Below are positions 36,049 through 48,842 of a DNA stretch of 64,000 nt, in pieces (the stretch's first letter is position 1; each line of letters begins with the position of its first letter). Under the pieces are notes generated by a model. That model searched no databases. It worked only from the letters and a program-made list of their open reading frames with translations, and had not been told where the DNA came from. The DNA is from Pyrus communis (Eukaryota; Streptophyta; Magnoliopsida; Rosales; Rosaceae). The stretch is from positions 18,729,799-18,793,798 of the forward strand of contig NC_084813.1 in the NCBI RefSeq assembly GCF_963583255.1. The letters are read 5' to 3'. The position numbers and the translations under genes were made by a program.

Positions 36049-38854
36049 GGGTGACCTGGGATTGACAAGTTGGGGGAAAATGACATACTACCATTGGCTA
36101 AATTCCAAATTGTTCTGACACCCACAATTCGTATAGACATCGGTAACATATAAATATTGTTTTACAAAGTGCAAGTTGTTGCTTCGCAGTTTGCAGTGGA
36201 TATGTTTACTTCCCAGCCATTTTACCGACATCTAAACGTAGATATTCTTGCATTACCAACTTTTCCATCCGCCATTTCAGTTTTATGGGTATATATACTA
36301 AGTATTCGGTGAGTTCTTAAATTTTAGGGACTTCTTTTTTGACCTATTGAAAATTCATTTTATCTCTATATTTGTTTTATACTTATTTGATCAGTGCTTG
36401 TTCCTATTTAAAGACTTTACTGGAAATGCCCTCAGAGCTTCAGAAGTTCAAAATTAAAAAAATGGATTTGCCTCCTTCCAAACACACAAACTAAACAGCC
36501 TCCAGCAAAATATAATATGACAGATTATAAAATTTTATTCGACATTCCCTGTGCATCGTTTTGTTATTTTCTGCAAACGATTTATTTATGTAATCTGAAT
36601 TTCAACAGAAAACAGTCAAATAATGTATATCCTTCCAGAGAAATAAGGACAAAGGCCAGGTCAACCAGATCCAGTGCCAAATCAAACGACTGTAGCTCAA
36701 CCAAGAAATGTGAGTCCACGATCGACCACCCCATTACTGTAAGTCTGTAACCAAGAAATGTGAAGAAAAAAAATTTACATTAACAATATAGGGTGAGGAT
36801 AATTTGTACTACTAGGGCTCCATGCATCATACACCAGATATTTAAGCAACATTTGATGTCCACCACATTAAAGGTTGTTGGGCTGAAAATTTTCAGCCTA
36901 GCCAACCCAAACCTACAGGCTGGGCCGGGTTTTATTTTGGTCAGACCGTCCGTTTGACACGTATGCTCGAGTCAATACAATGTTAGGTGTAGATCAAACT
37001 TTAAATATATTTCTTTAAATAAATCAAAACCTACTGAAAATTGTCTTATGGTTTACTAGTTATATAATATGCCATTCCTCATGTGGTGCCTCCAAACTTC
37101 AATTTCATGTTCAATTCATGAAAAAAAAAAAAAAAACTAGTTTTTTATCATTAACGTGTTTGACAGTAGATTTGGGAGCTTGAAGAACATGATTTCTTGG
37201 GATGAAGATTAGCTTTTATCTCACGTTTTACTTGAAGTGCAGACTCGCTTGTTAATACCATCATAACAATAACAAAGAAGAAGAAGAATCGCAAAAAAGA
37301 AGAAAGAAATGAAAACTTAGAGAAGAATAAATTGCTTGTATTTCTTAGTAACCGATTTGTTTTCAACTTAATGAATAGTACAACAGTACCCTTGTGCAAC
37401 AAGATTAACTCTTAAGGTAATCACTCATTCACTAATTAAACACATGTTGAAATGACACCTGATAATGTATGACTAATAGTCTTCAATCAGAGAGAAGATC
37501 GCGTAATGCAGCAAATCAGTGTTGAGATGAGATCCATCAAATCTAGGGGGAAATGCGGTGATAGGCGTGCAAGGTTGGAGGATTGATTCAAAGTTGTGGG
37601 GGAGTACGAGCGAAAAGCTCAAGATCATGGCCGAAATGCCCCAAATCAGAGGTGTAAATTAAACCTTGGACCGTGAGCATATTTACACCATTCGTAAAAT
37701 GTGAATCAAGGCCATTGCAGGTGTGGAGAATATATATTACTACATATATTAATAAAACTATAAGATATCTCCAATGTACTGGAAGAGTTATATTCTTATA
37801 TTCATACATGATTCAAGTGCAAGGTAATATTTAACATTTGATATAGCTCTAAATGTGGGATCCTCACCACATAAGATACAAAAATTATATTTTGTCTCTA
37901 AATTTGACTAGACTCCTTCCAATTTACAAGAGTTAAAAGTTAAAAGTCAAATTTGACTTCATATGCACTATCTATAAAATAACTTGCACCACCACATTTA
38001 GAGTCAAATATGACTTCATAACTTTTAACCTTGAAATCTTAGATTGGAGACACAATTTAGTGGTATTCGTTTTCACTTGACTCTTGTGGATGACAAATTC
38101 AGTACTAAATCATTTACTAATCTTAGTTTAAATAAGTCATTGTTACATAAAAATAAGACTAACTAACTCTATGGGTTAATTTTCAACTACGAATATATGA
38201 CATAAGTAAAAAATACTAGAGTCTTAATCTCTTGGTCACTTCCGTATGTGATACAAAAATAAATAACCATGCGCTCCTTGATCACTAGTTACTGAAATAA
38301 TATTTTAAACAAACAGACAAATAGATTGCCAGTAACCCCAAAATTACTAAAGGATAATCGTGAGGTCTCTGGGCTGAAGTCACCTCCTTGTTCTTTCTTT
38401 CCTGACTTTGTAAAGCGTGATATTGCCCCCTTTTTTTATTCTTTTGTATTGGTTACATTTGATTACTCCTCCGACCTTTAGGTGGGTTTGCTTATTAAAT
38501 CCTCTTCAGTAAATAACAAGGCTTTGCCCAACTTTGCATGTACGTAGGAATATGATACCAATATTAAGTAGAGGTTGCGTGTCCAGTTAATCCTTAATAT
38601 TCCAGGAAAAGCAGCCCACCTCTTCATTTTTAAGTAGCTTCCCACTCTCCTCCAATTTTCTTCTTATTAGTTTCATTGCTTATTTGCATACTTACTAGAA
38701 TTTAATAACTAACTAGCTGCCGCTTGTTGGCTCCCATTCCTTTCAATCCGTAAGTAGTAATTTAACGACTTTAATTTCATTGCTAAGTTTTTGTTTGTTT
38801 AGATAATATATATGATATATGATATGATATGCTCCACTGAATCACAGGTTGAAC

Positions 38855-41800
38855 ATGGCACAAGGTGTTTGGGAGAACATGCCACAAGGTGTTTGGGAGC
38901 CATGGTTACATCCATCAGTGCCCAATACAAGCACAAGGCCACAAGGTGTTTGGGAGCCATGGTTACACCCATCAGTGCCGAATACAAGCACAGGGCCACA
39001 AGGTGTTTGGGAGCCATGGTTACACCCATCAGTGCCCAATACAAGCATAGGGCCTCAAGGTGTTTGGGAGCCATCATTACACCCATCAGTGCCCAACACA
39101 AGCACAGGGCCACAAGGTGTGTCTCTCCTTGCCAAAAGAACAGGAAAAAAATAATAATCATTTCCTATTTCATTATCTAATTAAATAATCATCTGTACTT
39201 TTTTCTTAAGAAAATGCTATGATACTATATTGGATAATGATAGGGAAATTAATTTTTTTAATTAAATTTACAAATTAAATGATATGTCATTAATAGGAAA
39301 TAAGTATGTTAATCAATACTTAAGTAATAATGCAATCATCAATATCTACTCGTTTGGTTTACAAATTTGATCTTCGTAGCTGTACTCTGCTATATTTTTA
39401 GACCACGTTGGTGTATCATCTACTGTATTTGAAATATTGATATCGATGAAATATCGATATACAAATTTATAAAAATATCGATAGATATATCGATATGCAA
39501 ATTTATAAAAATACCGAAAGATATATCGATACTCAAGGACACTGTGGCTTTCATAGTAGAGTTGACATTAATGGGTATGAAGAATATAGTGGTATTGAGT
39601 ACTGCTCAGCTGGATGTTCTGAGGAATACAACGTTACAGAGTGAACTTCTGAAATAAAATATTGGGGTTTTTAGCCAATGGACTTATGGCACGTTTACAT
39701 AACCGTAATAAAAATAGGAGGATTAAATTGAGGAGGAGTTGGAATGAGGAGAAGTCAAAATCGAATTCCTGTTGAAGCAGTATACTTAGTCCTAGTTTGG
39801 TACTGAGGTGATTCTAAAAAAATTGGCTATCAAAAAAAGCTGGGAACTTTTTTATGTTTAGTAAACATTTAGCTTCAGTTTTTTGGTGAAAAAAAAAGCC
39901 AAAAACACAAAGCTGCAAAACCAAGCTTTGAAAAATCAGTTTTTTTTCATATTTATTTTACATAAAAGTTTATCAAACACTATAATACTGCTTTTTTTTT
40001 TCTTTCAAAAGCACGTTTACAAAAATGTCACATCCCAGCTCGGGCCCCCACCACATCCCTGACTCGACTCCACCGTAGCACGATATTGTCCGCTTTGGGC
40101 CCTGACCACACCCTCACGGTTTTGTTTCTGGGAACTCATATGAGAACTTCCCAGTGGGTCACCCATCCTGGGATTGCTCTCGCACGAACTTGCTTAACTT
40201 CGAAGTTCCTACGGAACCCGAAGCGAGTGAGTTCCCAAAAGGCCTCGTGCTAGGTAGAGATGAGAATATACATATAAGGCTTACAGGATTCACTTCCCTG
40301 AGCGATGTGGGATGTTACAAAAAAAGTTTACCAAATACTATGCTGCTTTATTTCACAGCTGCTTATTCTCACAGCACAACAGAAGTAGTTTTTTTTTTTT
40401 TTCAAAGCACAACAATACCAAACCAACCCTTAAATGTTCTGGAATCGGAATAGAAATGACACTAATTCCATAAAGATGTTTACTAATTTAGCAAAATCGG
40501 AATATAAACCAGTATGATTACTAAAATGCCCTTGTCCCAAATCAAATATTTTATATACTTTTTTTAATAAAATTTGATACAATATATAATAGTAAGGAAA
40601 AAAATTGCTTTTTTATTTCATAAACACACTAAAATGCTTTTTTTTATTTATTTATTTTTATCAATTTAAGTATTTACTTTAATATTTAAATTTTCTCGTT
40701 CAAATTGTAGTTCCTTCTCTTCGGCATATGCATGGAGTTGTGCATAATGTAAATGAGGGCATAATAGGAAGAAAAAATGCATTCCTGATTCCCTCACCCT
40801 CCTAGAATTCAAATACCTCATCTGTCCAGGGAATCCCACTCCTCCAATTTCATGAATTGCATTCATTGTTTCGGGTGGGGTCCACCACACAATTGATTTC
40901 CCAGTATTTAATAAACAACGGAGTAATCTGTAATCGGAATTCAATTCCGTTTTTTTATTCTCATTACCCTTATGTAAACGTGCTCTTAATCATTATGCCA
41001 TTAGTATCTTTAGTTCGCAATGACATTCTTGTAGTCAAACTAGAAAATTTTAAAATGATACTCTAAAAAATATCATATCAAACCACAATACATGTATTAA
41101 CAAAAAATTAATAATTAGATACTATATAACATTATAACATGTTCATTAAAATATTATATAACATAGAGTCAGTATGCTTGAAAATTAAAAAAATAAAAAA
41201 TAAAAAAACTACCGCCTTGCTTACCGTCTAGGCTACCTAGACCACCTAGAGAACGTCTAGGTGGGCACCTAACTCCTACCCTATTTGGTCCAAATAGCTT
41301 TGGCACTTCATTGCCTAGCACTTAGGCGTTGCCTAGGCCAATTTTTAGAATACTGTCTATTAACATTAGCGTACCAACTTTCGATATACTGAAGTTCGGT
41401 ATTGCCGAATAGTTTGGTTAGAATAATATTACCAAAACATTTTGGTTCGGCACAATACCGTGTCATTACTGATTCACACAAATTTGGCACAAAATCAGTA
41501 TTTTACGGTTGGCACAACAATTTGGCAAAAAAGTCCATCCCTAATAGAAAGCTCTAATTTAGGGTGTATGAGACCATAAATTTTTGGGCCCACAACATAC
41601 GGCACTCAAGGTGGTTGGAATGTCCAGAAAGTCCTCAGAATGAGATCGGAGTTACATGGGTATTCCAAATCGGATTATCACAGGTCAGAGTAGTCTGGCA
41701 CGACTCCGTTAGCTCTAAGCCCATTAAAGATATTGCTTGTCTCTCAATGACAATATCATGGGGTAAAGTAAGACTAAATAACAGTTTCAGGAGGCAAATC

Positions 41801-44800
41801 AATTAGTAACCTAATAATTTATTGTTACATATATGTACCAGCTTTCAGAGATTAGGTCACTCTTTTTCTAATGTTACATCTTCAAAATTGGTATGTTCCA
41901 CTACTAATGTGATTTTTTGTACTATCCACATAACTTTCGTTAAGAATAAGAAGTAATTGTTTTAATACACCTTTATTAAGTAATAACCTTCCTATACTTA
42001 TAAAATTGGTTTGGTCATAACATTCTTACTATATAGAGATTTTACTGTAAATGAGCCTCCTCCATTCGTATCGGGATCGCTTTTCCCTCGCACAATCACA
42101 CATACGTCAATTCATGAGCATTGTAGTAATATGCAAATTATCTCAAGGACATATAATGTCTAATTTTACCGTAAATTTCATATATTTGTAACCATATTCA
42201 TATTCATGTGCATCAACCATTGTTTTCTTTGTGATGAAATACAGCAGTGCTCTATTTTCCCAACACTTTGGAGTGTTAATTACAATGATCCCATATAATT
42301 TTTTATTTATCATATAATTTCATATAACTTCATTAAAAAGTTAAATAACAAGGAACCCATAACATTATCTTCCATCGTTTCTAAGACTGAAGTTTAACTA
42401 TTTCATGCATAAAACTAAAGAAATAAGGGGAAATTAACAATAACAAAACAAGATAAATTTGACAGGATTTGAATACAGTCAGTATAAACTTTTCTTTGAG
42501 GCTGTGCGAGCTGGTGATTGGGAAACTGCAAAGGAGTTTCACATCCAACATCCCGAGGCAGTAAGAGCAAGGATTCCATTTTCTGGTAAGACAGCTCTTC
42601 ACATTGCAGTTGATGCTGGGCATGTGGATATTGTGAAAGAATTGGTGTCGTTGATGGAAGTGGAAGACCTGGAAATAAATTCAACAGTCGGTGATTGGAC
42701 AGCTCTTGCTATTGCTGCAATCAAAGGGATTACCGAAATGGCTGAATGCATGGTAACAAAGAACAAAAAATTACTCAGCATTCCTGATGTTTTCAACGTG
42801 CTTCCAGTTGTGAACGCTTATATTTATAATCATTGGCATATGGCTCGATATCTCTACTCCGTCACTCCAGTTGAAGATTTAATGCCAGACAAAGGACCTC
42901 ATGGCGCTACAATAATCTCCCACAGCTTTTCATCCAAAGAATTTGGTAAGAATTTAAAATATGAGTAATGACACGCTGTTGAGGACTACAAAAATGAAAT
43001 TAAGGGTTGGTTTGATAATCATTTCAGTTGTTTGGTATACCACTTTCAAATTTCTTAAAATTAAAATAAAATAAAATAAAATAAAAAAAGTAGCTTTAAG
43101 TTTTTTTTTCTTTTTTTTTTTTTTTTTAAATTGAAAATTAAAAGTATTTATCAAACAGGTTTTTGGTTTTCAAATTAAAAATGTGATTACAAAAACTGAA
43201 AATGAAATAATTATCAATTCGTGACCTAAAAGATAAATAGCTTACTCTGACTATAGCTGACTCCTTTTTTCCATAACTACAATTTACTCTAGCAAACTAA
43301 TTATTTTTCGAAAATTTGTAACTTTAAAAATAAACAGATATCTCATGGGATTTAATTCAGTGTTGTCCAAAATTGGCCATTACTTTTGGCAAGAGAAATT
43401 TGACCCCTTTAGAAGCTTTGGCTAATCAGGCTTCTTCATTCCCGAGCGGAGCGGAGCTCAATTTCTGGCAGCAATGGGTTTATGACCGTTAGTGTACCAC
43501 ATACTCCCTTCTCGTTCTATTAATTATTTGCTTTCACTTTTATATGACATATTTGCTTGTCTTGATAGGCATAGTCATACAACCTCCTCCTCGCGTCGAT
43601 CATATTTCTGTAACTGTTCAAAATGAAGAAAATTCCCATGCTAATAACGAAAGGAGTTTAATTCGCTCAGGTTTGTTATCCCCTTCCTCTCCCACGATTT
43701 GAAAGTCCAACGACTACTATATTTAGTTGGTTGAAAAGTCAACTGTTAGTCAAAGTGGCTCCTCTGAAACCCTTCTTGGTCTACACACATTGGATTTCCA
43801 TTATGCAAGTTCCATTAGGTTGGTCGTACATATGACAACATGCTCATAAGTTTCACCAACATTTTTTTCCATTGCAGTCGAAGGTTTAGTGGAAGGGCTT
43901 GTTTCTCAATCAAAACAACAAAAGGAAGGGCTTGTATTGAAAATCGTTGAGATACTTGGTATGCTTGTCGTAATTTCATTTGTTCTAAATTTAAATTTGA
44001 ATTCAAATCAATCATTCCAAAGTATGTAGTTTATGTCCTAAACATTTGGGTTTTAAATGTCAACTCAGGAATCAAACGCATATATGAAATGAAGATTGTC
44101 CATGTCCGCTCACTTGCATTTTTAAAGCTCATGTGCGAAGAGATAAAAGACTTCGACATGCAACAAATGAATTCTTCCCCTGTGGGTCCATCAATCTTCA
44201 GTGCTGTTAGTGAAGGAAATGTGGAGTTTATTACTCATATATGTAAAGCAAATCCTGAACTTGTGTGGTCAACAAATCACATGTCAAGGGGCATATTTGA
44301 CCTTGCCATCGAATATCGTCAAGAAAAGATTTATAACGTTTTATATGGGTTCTCTGCGAAAGACTGGATCTTAAATCTTGTCGATCACAGTGATAATAAC
44401 AAGCTACATATGGCTGGGTTGTTGTCCCCACCTGCACAACTTAATCGTATTCCAGGTGCAGCATTGCAGATGCAGCGTGAACTACAATGGTACAAGGTTA
44501 GGATTTCTCACTCGACATAATTCTTGATTACTTTGCCTATATGCCATATAAACTGAAAGAATCAAATTAAGTGTTCGGGAGGTTCTGGATTTGCTTTCCC
44601 TTTTTGTAATAATCATCCAAATCCAGCATCAACTATTAGGTACTGGGGTACGGAGGGAAGAATTGGACTGGATACTTCAGGAAAATGCTCTTAACCAACT
44701 GATTTACAAGTCTCCTTATCCACTTACTAGGTGTCGATCTTAGTTTGTTTTCCTAAAAAGTTTCTTGCATTAAAGGATCTGCATTTTGAAAGAGTTAGTT

Positions 44801-45690
44801 ATTTCCTTTTTCGATTTATTGTGAGCAGATATTAAACATAACACAAGTTGTAAAATTAACACAATCTTAAAGCTTTAATGCGTAAAATGTTAAAATTGAA
44901 CATCGTGACCAATTGTAGGTGCTCTCATTTGTCAGTACAAATGTTAAAGTTAACACAACCTAACACAAGTTACAAATCTTGAAATGTAAAATGTAGGTAG
45001 TTAATCCTAATATAATAAAGATACTAGAAAATTGTATTTTATGCTCTCATATGTCAGTACCTGTTGTTCAATGCAATGCAGGAAGTAGAGACTATTGTAC
45101 CTCCTACGTCTCGTGAGTATAGGAACAGAGATGAACGTTTGACACCAAGGGAACTATTTACAAAGAATCACAGTGCATTACTAAGGGAGGGAGAAAAATG
45201 GATGAAAGAGGCAGCAACTTCTTACACTGTTGTAGGTGCTCTTATTATTACCATCATGTTTGCGGCAGTAATCACAATTCCGGGAGGAAGTGGAGATACC
45301 GGCTTTCCCATATTCATCAGTGAAAAATTGTTTATGTTGTTTATAGTTTCAGATGCTATATCACTATTTTCTTCCACGACTGCAACATTAATGTTTCTCG
45401 GAATTCTCACATCGCGTTTCGCAGAAGACGATTTCCTGAAGTCCTTACCCACAAAGATGGTAATTGGTCTTGCCACTCTTTTCTTGGCTATTGCAACCAT
45501 GATGATTGCGTTTTCTGCTGCCCTTCTAATTATAGTTCGTGGACAGTCCTGGATTGTGATTCCAACCATACTTCTTTCAAGTGTTCCAGTCACTTTATTT
45601 GCTTGGATGCAATTCCCCCTCCTAGTTAAAATTACCGTTTCTACTTACGGAAAAGGAATATTTAATAGGAATGTAGAACGTTGGTTATAA
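38855..45690 (+). CDS. Ankyrin-repeat protein with C-terminal PGG membrane domain (ACD6/ITN1-like)
   Basis: Six exons with GT-AG borders and consistent phase: 38855-39116, 42466-42945, 43569-43670, 43878-43958, 44069-44496 and 45082-45690, giving 1962 bases (653 residues plus stop). Residues 1-87 are a Trp/Pro-rich repeat region (PQGVWEPWLHPSVPNTSTG, 19 residues, about four times). Ankyrin repeats lie around 90-250 (GKTALHIAVDAGHVDIV near 128) and a second helical block at 325-450 (GNVEFITHICKANPELVW). The PGG domain occupies about 498-632: four predicted membrane helices (498-517, 534-560, 577-603, 608-632) with the PGG motif at 518-520. Relatives are plasma- or internal-membrane proteins tied to defence, cell death and salt response; the exact role here is unknown. 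Intron 1 (3.35 kb) holds nested transposons. Exon 1 is inferred from splice phase and the paralogue, so the start is the least certain part. Confidence 0.88.
38882..39109 (+). repeat. 57-bp coding minisatellite in exon 1
   Basis: Four in-frame 57-bp units start at 38882, 38939, 38996 and 39053, and a fifth partial start at 39110 runs into the splice donor. Each encodes a 19-residue PQGVWEP...NTSTG unit. The unit A copy has only one degenerate unit at the matching place (26668-26740). Confidence 0.92.
39789..40429. mobile_element. MITE, middle layer of the nest
   Basis: The left end gtcctagtttggtactg and complemented right end gggttggtttggtattg form imperfect inverted repeats, with tta on both sides (39786-39788 and 40430-40432). 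The interior is A/T-tract rich and is interrupted by a Cassandra solo LTR. The superfamily (PIF/Harbinger suggested by tta) is tentative. Confidence 0.6.
40026..40319 (-). mobile_element. Cassandra TRIM solo LTR, innermost layer of the nest
   Basis: A 294-bp Cassandra LTR (plus strand tgtcacatcccag...gatgttaca) flanked by aaaaa on both sides (40021-40025 and 40320-40324). It carries the full 5S-like domain: aacttcgaagttcc and gggtcacccatcc are visible on the plus strand. Confidence 0.92.
41200..41360. repeat. ctaggc-rich dispersed repeat fragment
   Basis: Short phrases gtctaggctacctag and cctagcacttaggcg resemble the inner ends of the 1449-2249 candidate element. The fragment lies within intron 1 of the unit B ankyrin gene. 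Borders are uncertain. Confidence 0.35.
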
Positions 45691-46250
45691 AGGTATTTCA
45701 TTATTTTATATTTCTTATTGTATCTATTTATGTGGGATCCAAAAATTCAAGGTGTAATTGATTCGATGGATTATATATTAAGACCTCTCACTTACAAGTG
45801 AAGAGAAATATCACTAGACTGTATTACTAAATGACGTCTTGTTTTTGTGTATTGACTGATTCGTTTTTATTGTATGATGAATGATTTGATTGTAGTTACT
45901 ACGTACATTACAGGTTCGAATAAGAACCACACAAGGCACCTAACAGGATGAGCACATGAAGTAATCATTCAGATTATCCCATCATATTTAAGACAATAAA
46001 CCAGCTCACTAATGAAACCAACAAAGAAAGGAAATGAAAAGCCATAAGTACATTTAAATTGTAGCAAAAGCCATTTCATTATCTTCATGGCCAGTTCACA
46101 AACTGGGATCCAGATGAAGTAGTTTTACGTCTAAGCACTATGATGTTGAACATAGATCTATCAATCACAGTAAGAACTGAAAGTTTTTTCAACCTGATGC
46201 ACCCGACGATAGATCTTGTCTCAACCTCTGATGTCAGAGACAGTAGAGGT

Positions 46251-47637
46251 TTAACCATATAATGCACGCCATGGCTCCCCATCGTCTTTTGATTTTCTTG
46301 TTGGATTCCATGTGATCTTGTCTCTTGAAAAGGAAAGGTTCAAAGTGCTTGCTAAAACTTCTCCAATCTCATAAAGTTTCTGAAAAAGAAACCATCTAGA
46401 GTTAGACAATATACACACACTCGGGAAACAGACAGATTCATAGAGAACTAAAAGGAAGAGAAAGAAACAAGGCTAACTGACTTTCAGCAGTGGAACATGG
46501 AGAAACTGAGCATACACTAATTTTCCCATTCATCTCTCAAGCAAATCATAGAAATACAAATTACTATCCTATCATGGCCTCCAAACCCAACTTGAATTCA
46601 ATCATATGTCACAACAATTCTAGGTAAACTGAATGTTGACCGTTGCATTAGATAAAGTAATAAAAAAGACTGTATACCTGAAACTCTTCTTTACCAGAAA
46701 TGCGTTGACCTGTTTGCCCGATAAGAACATATGTCCGCAACTTCAAAACACGGACCAACTGAAGAAAGCAAGCCAAAGGTTCATGATGAATCTGCAAGGA
46801 TGGCGATGGCTTCTGGGTTTTGGTTGCCATAGCCTTGCTTATGTCTGTTTCTGAACCAATCTCTATACCATAAAGTGAACATTTGCTTTCAAATTTTGTT
46901 GCAGATTTACTTTCCCCCTTTAGCTTGGATGACTCTAGGAAAAACGGGGCAATGACTGTAGGAACTGAGGATGAATTCTGCCCTGCTAATTGTGCTAGAA
47001 CTTCATTAATAGCACAGGCTAGTATTGGCGGTTCATAGCATTCCATAAGCAGCACAGACACCTGAAAAATACAAAATTGAAGAGAAATTTTTTATAAAGT
47101 TCCCCTAATCTGTTATCTTCAAGATATGTTAGAAGATAAATACAATAGTTATTCACTCTGTCCTAGTAACTCAAGCCGTTGGAAATAGTAATAAACTGAC
47201 AAACTTCAACACAATATCAAAGTTGTTGGCTCACACCCTAACAACTAAAGCATTTCAGAGCAGTGGTAGATCGATAAACTTTATGAAAAACAGAAAACTG
47301 CATAAAAAAATAATGTGGAACCTTCCACTGTTTTCATCACAGCATGAGTTCTGAAACACAAAGGAACAAAACTTTTACAAAGTAATTTAATGGGTTTCTA
47401 CCACTATGGGCATAGAAACCAAATCTACAAGCATTCTTTGAAAAACGCCTGCAATCAAGTCACTTTAGATCTATACCCCAAATTGTCACAAATTTCACTT
47501 TCACCATAAAAACTAGAACACATTCCATTAGAGAATACACGACCCATTTCTCAACACCCAAATCCCACATAGAATCTAATCTATACGAGGCAGAATCTAT
47601 ACGAATACAAACCCGTTTATGGGTACTAAACAATTCC

Positions 47638-47672
<35 letters not shown>

Positions 47673-47963
47673 GGAACCTCATATTGGCCCTGGGGATCGA
47701 GGAAGTGGCGAAGGATTCCAGAAGCTGTGCAATTTTGGATTCCATAGCGCTCCACTGAAAGCTCAAAACTTTCTTCTCTGCGACAAATTGGCGCACTGAA
47801 ATCAATCGATATAATAGGAATTTGATCTCAAACTTAAAAGGGTTGATAGGAAGAGATCTTACACAGTAGAATTGCTTGGATTTGGGCGGAAAGCAGCTGA
47901 GATGGCTTCGCCGAAGCCCTCTGAGTCTCTCAGCAGAAACACTACCTTCGGACCAACCTTCAT
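46251..47963 (-). CDS. Conserved plant protein of unrecognised family, intact
   Basis: Four exons with GT-AG borders and matching phase on the minus strand: 47963-47863, 47795-47678, 47061-46678 and 46379-46251, totalling 732 bases (243 residues plus stop). It begins MKVGPKVVFLLRD. Exon 2 ends GQYE and joins in frame to VSVLLMECYEPPILACAINE in exon 3. The exon 3 end carries a hydrophobic strand-helix pattern (CFLQLVRVL, then TYVLIGQ). The protein ends GEPWRALYG. No signal peptide or membrane helix is evident. The pattern loosely recalls proteasome assembly chaperones of the PAC1 type, but this is a weak impression and no function is assigned. Exon 3 is equally long and open in the unit A pseudogene, evidence of real coding sequence. 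The gene is convergent with the ankyrin gene, their stops 560 bases apart. Confidence 0.8.
47640..47670. repeat. (GA)n microsatellite in intron 2 of the conserved gene
   Basis: About 15 ga repeats lie close to the donor site of the minus-strand gene. The matching place in unit A has only a short, mixed ga tract. Confidence 0.8.
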
Positions 47964-48842
47964 TTTCTTTCTGCTGTTTCTTTTAACCAATGCCCGGAGG
48001 TGCGCGCACTTGCAATATATAGGAGATCGAGTGCCGCTTTTTTTTTTCTTTTCATTTTTCTCATTTTTGGTTTGTTTCTTTGTTTTGTTTTGTTATTTTT
48101 TCTTACTTTTTTGTAATTTTCAACATTTAATACATCAAATTTTTGTCGTTCCAAAGTCATACCTAAAGTGTTAATTTTGGGACAATTTTATACATCTGTT
48201 AATCAAACTGTTAAGTCTGTCGTTAACTGATGATGTGATGCCTATGTCAACAATGACTGAGCGTCACGTGTCATTAAAATTATTAAAATAATTAATTAAA
48301 TAAAAGCATTTATTAAAAATAAAAAACAACGACAAGAAGGAAAAAACCCAAAACCCTTTGCAAATCAAAACAACAAAATATTCCGATCAAATCATCCCCA
48401 AACCCAATCTTTCAATTCAATCCCCCACTCTCAAACCCTAAAGTTCAGTTCTTTGAGATCAAAAGGAAAACCCCAATTGAATTACTTTCAAAGCTTCAGT
48501 AAAATTCAAATTGAAAGACGATGTTGAACTCAAACCACCACCAACCCGCGTCTCCCTCTGACGCATGATGCTCTGCGAGCCGTTGGTCTGGGTATAGGAG
48601 GCAACGGCGGAGCAGCTGGAGGAGCGCCAAAGTGACTAGGTTTATTGAATCGCGGCCGTCCCCTTCAATCTCGGTCGTTCCCTTTTTCCCTTCTCCCGAG
48701 GTCTCCTTTCAAATTTAGATCTCCTCCACTCCATTTCAAAACTGCTTCCCAAAATCTCAACTTCTCTCTTCTCACTTTCCCATCAGATCCACATTTTCTC
48801 AGGAAACAAACACCTCGAGTCCTGCCTCCTTCTCCTTCAACA

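Larger units (their letters stand above)
39687..40985. mobile_element. PIF/Harbinger-type (Tourist-like) element, outer layer of a nest
   Basis: Ends tggcacgtttacataa and, complemented, gagcacgtttacataa are inverted repeats flanked by the 3-bp duplication tta (39684-39686 and 40986-40988). Similarity of the arms continues inward (gtaatgagaataaaaaaacg-like). No transposase is present. It lies in intron 1 of the unit B ankyrin gene and is interrupted by the element at 39789-40429. Confidence 0.75.
35725..47728. repeat. Segmental duplication, unit B
   Basis: Direct repeat of unit A (18725-34900). It holds the intact ankyrin/PGG gene and nearly all of the intact convergent gene, whose first exon extends beyond the unit end. 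Unit B has its own insertions: a small MITE-like block at about 35868-36048 and a nested transposon cluster at 39687-40985. Confidence 0.9.

Noticed and set aside
38882..39116. Regularly spaced repeats resembling a CRISPR array
   Set aside because: The units are contiguous 57-bp tandem copies without unique spacers and lie in a plant exon.
38812..39180. Alternative open frames on both strands across the 57-bp repeat
   Set aside because: Any tandem repeat whose unit is a multiple of three gives several open frames. Only the frame starting at 38855 has a downstream splice donor in the phase of exon 2 and a matching paralogue.
47872..48174. Plus-strand 100-codon frame upstream of the conserved gene
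   Set aside because: It is antisense to exon 1 of the minus-strand gene and then reads T-rich sequence as Phe/Leu runs.
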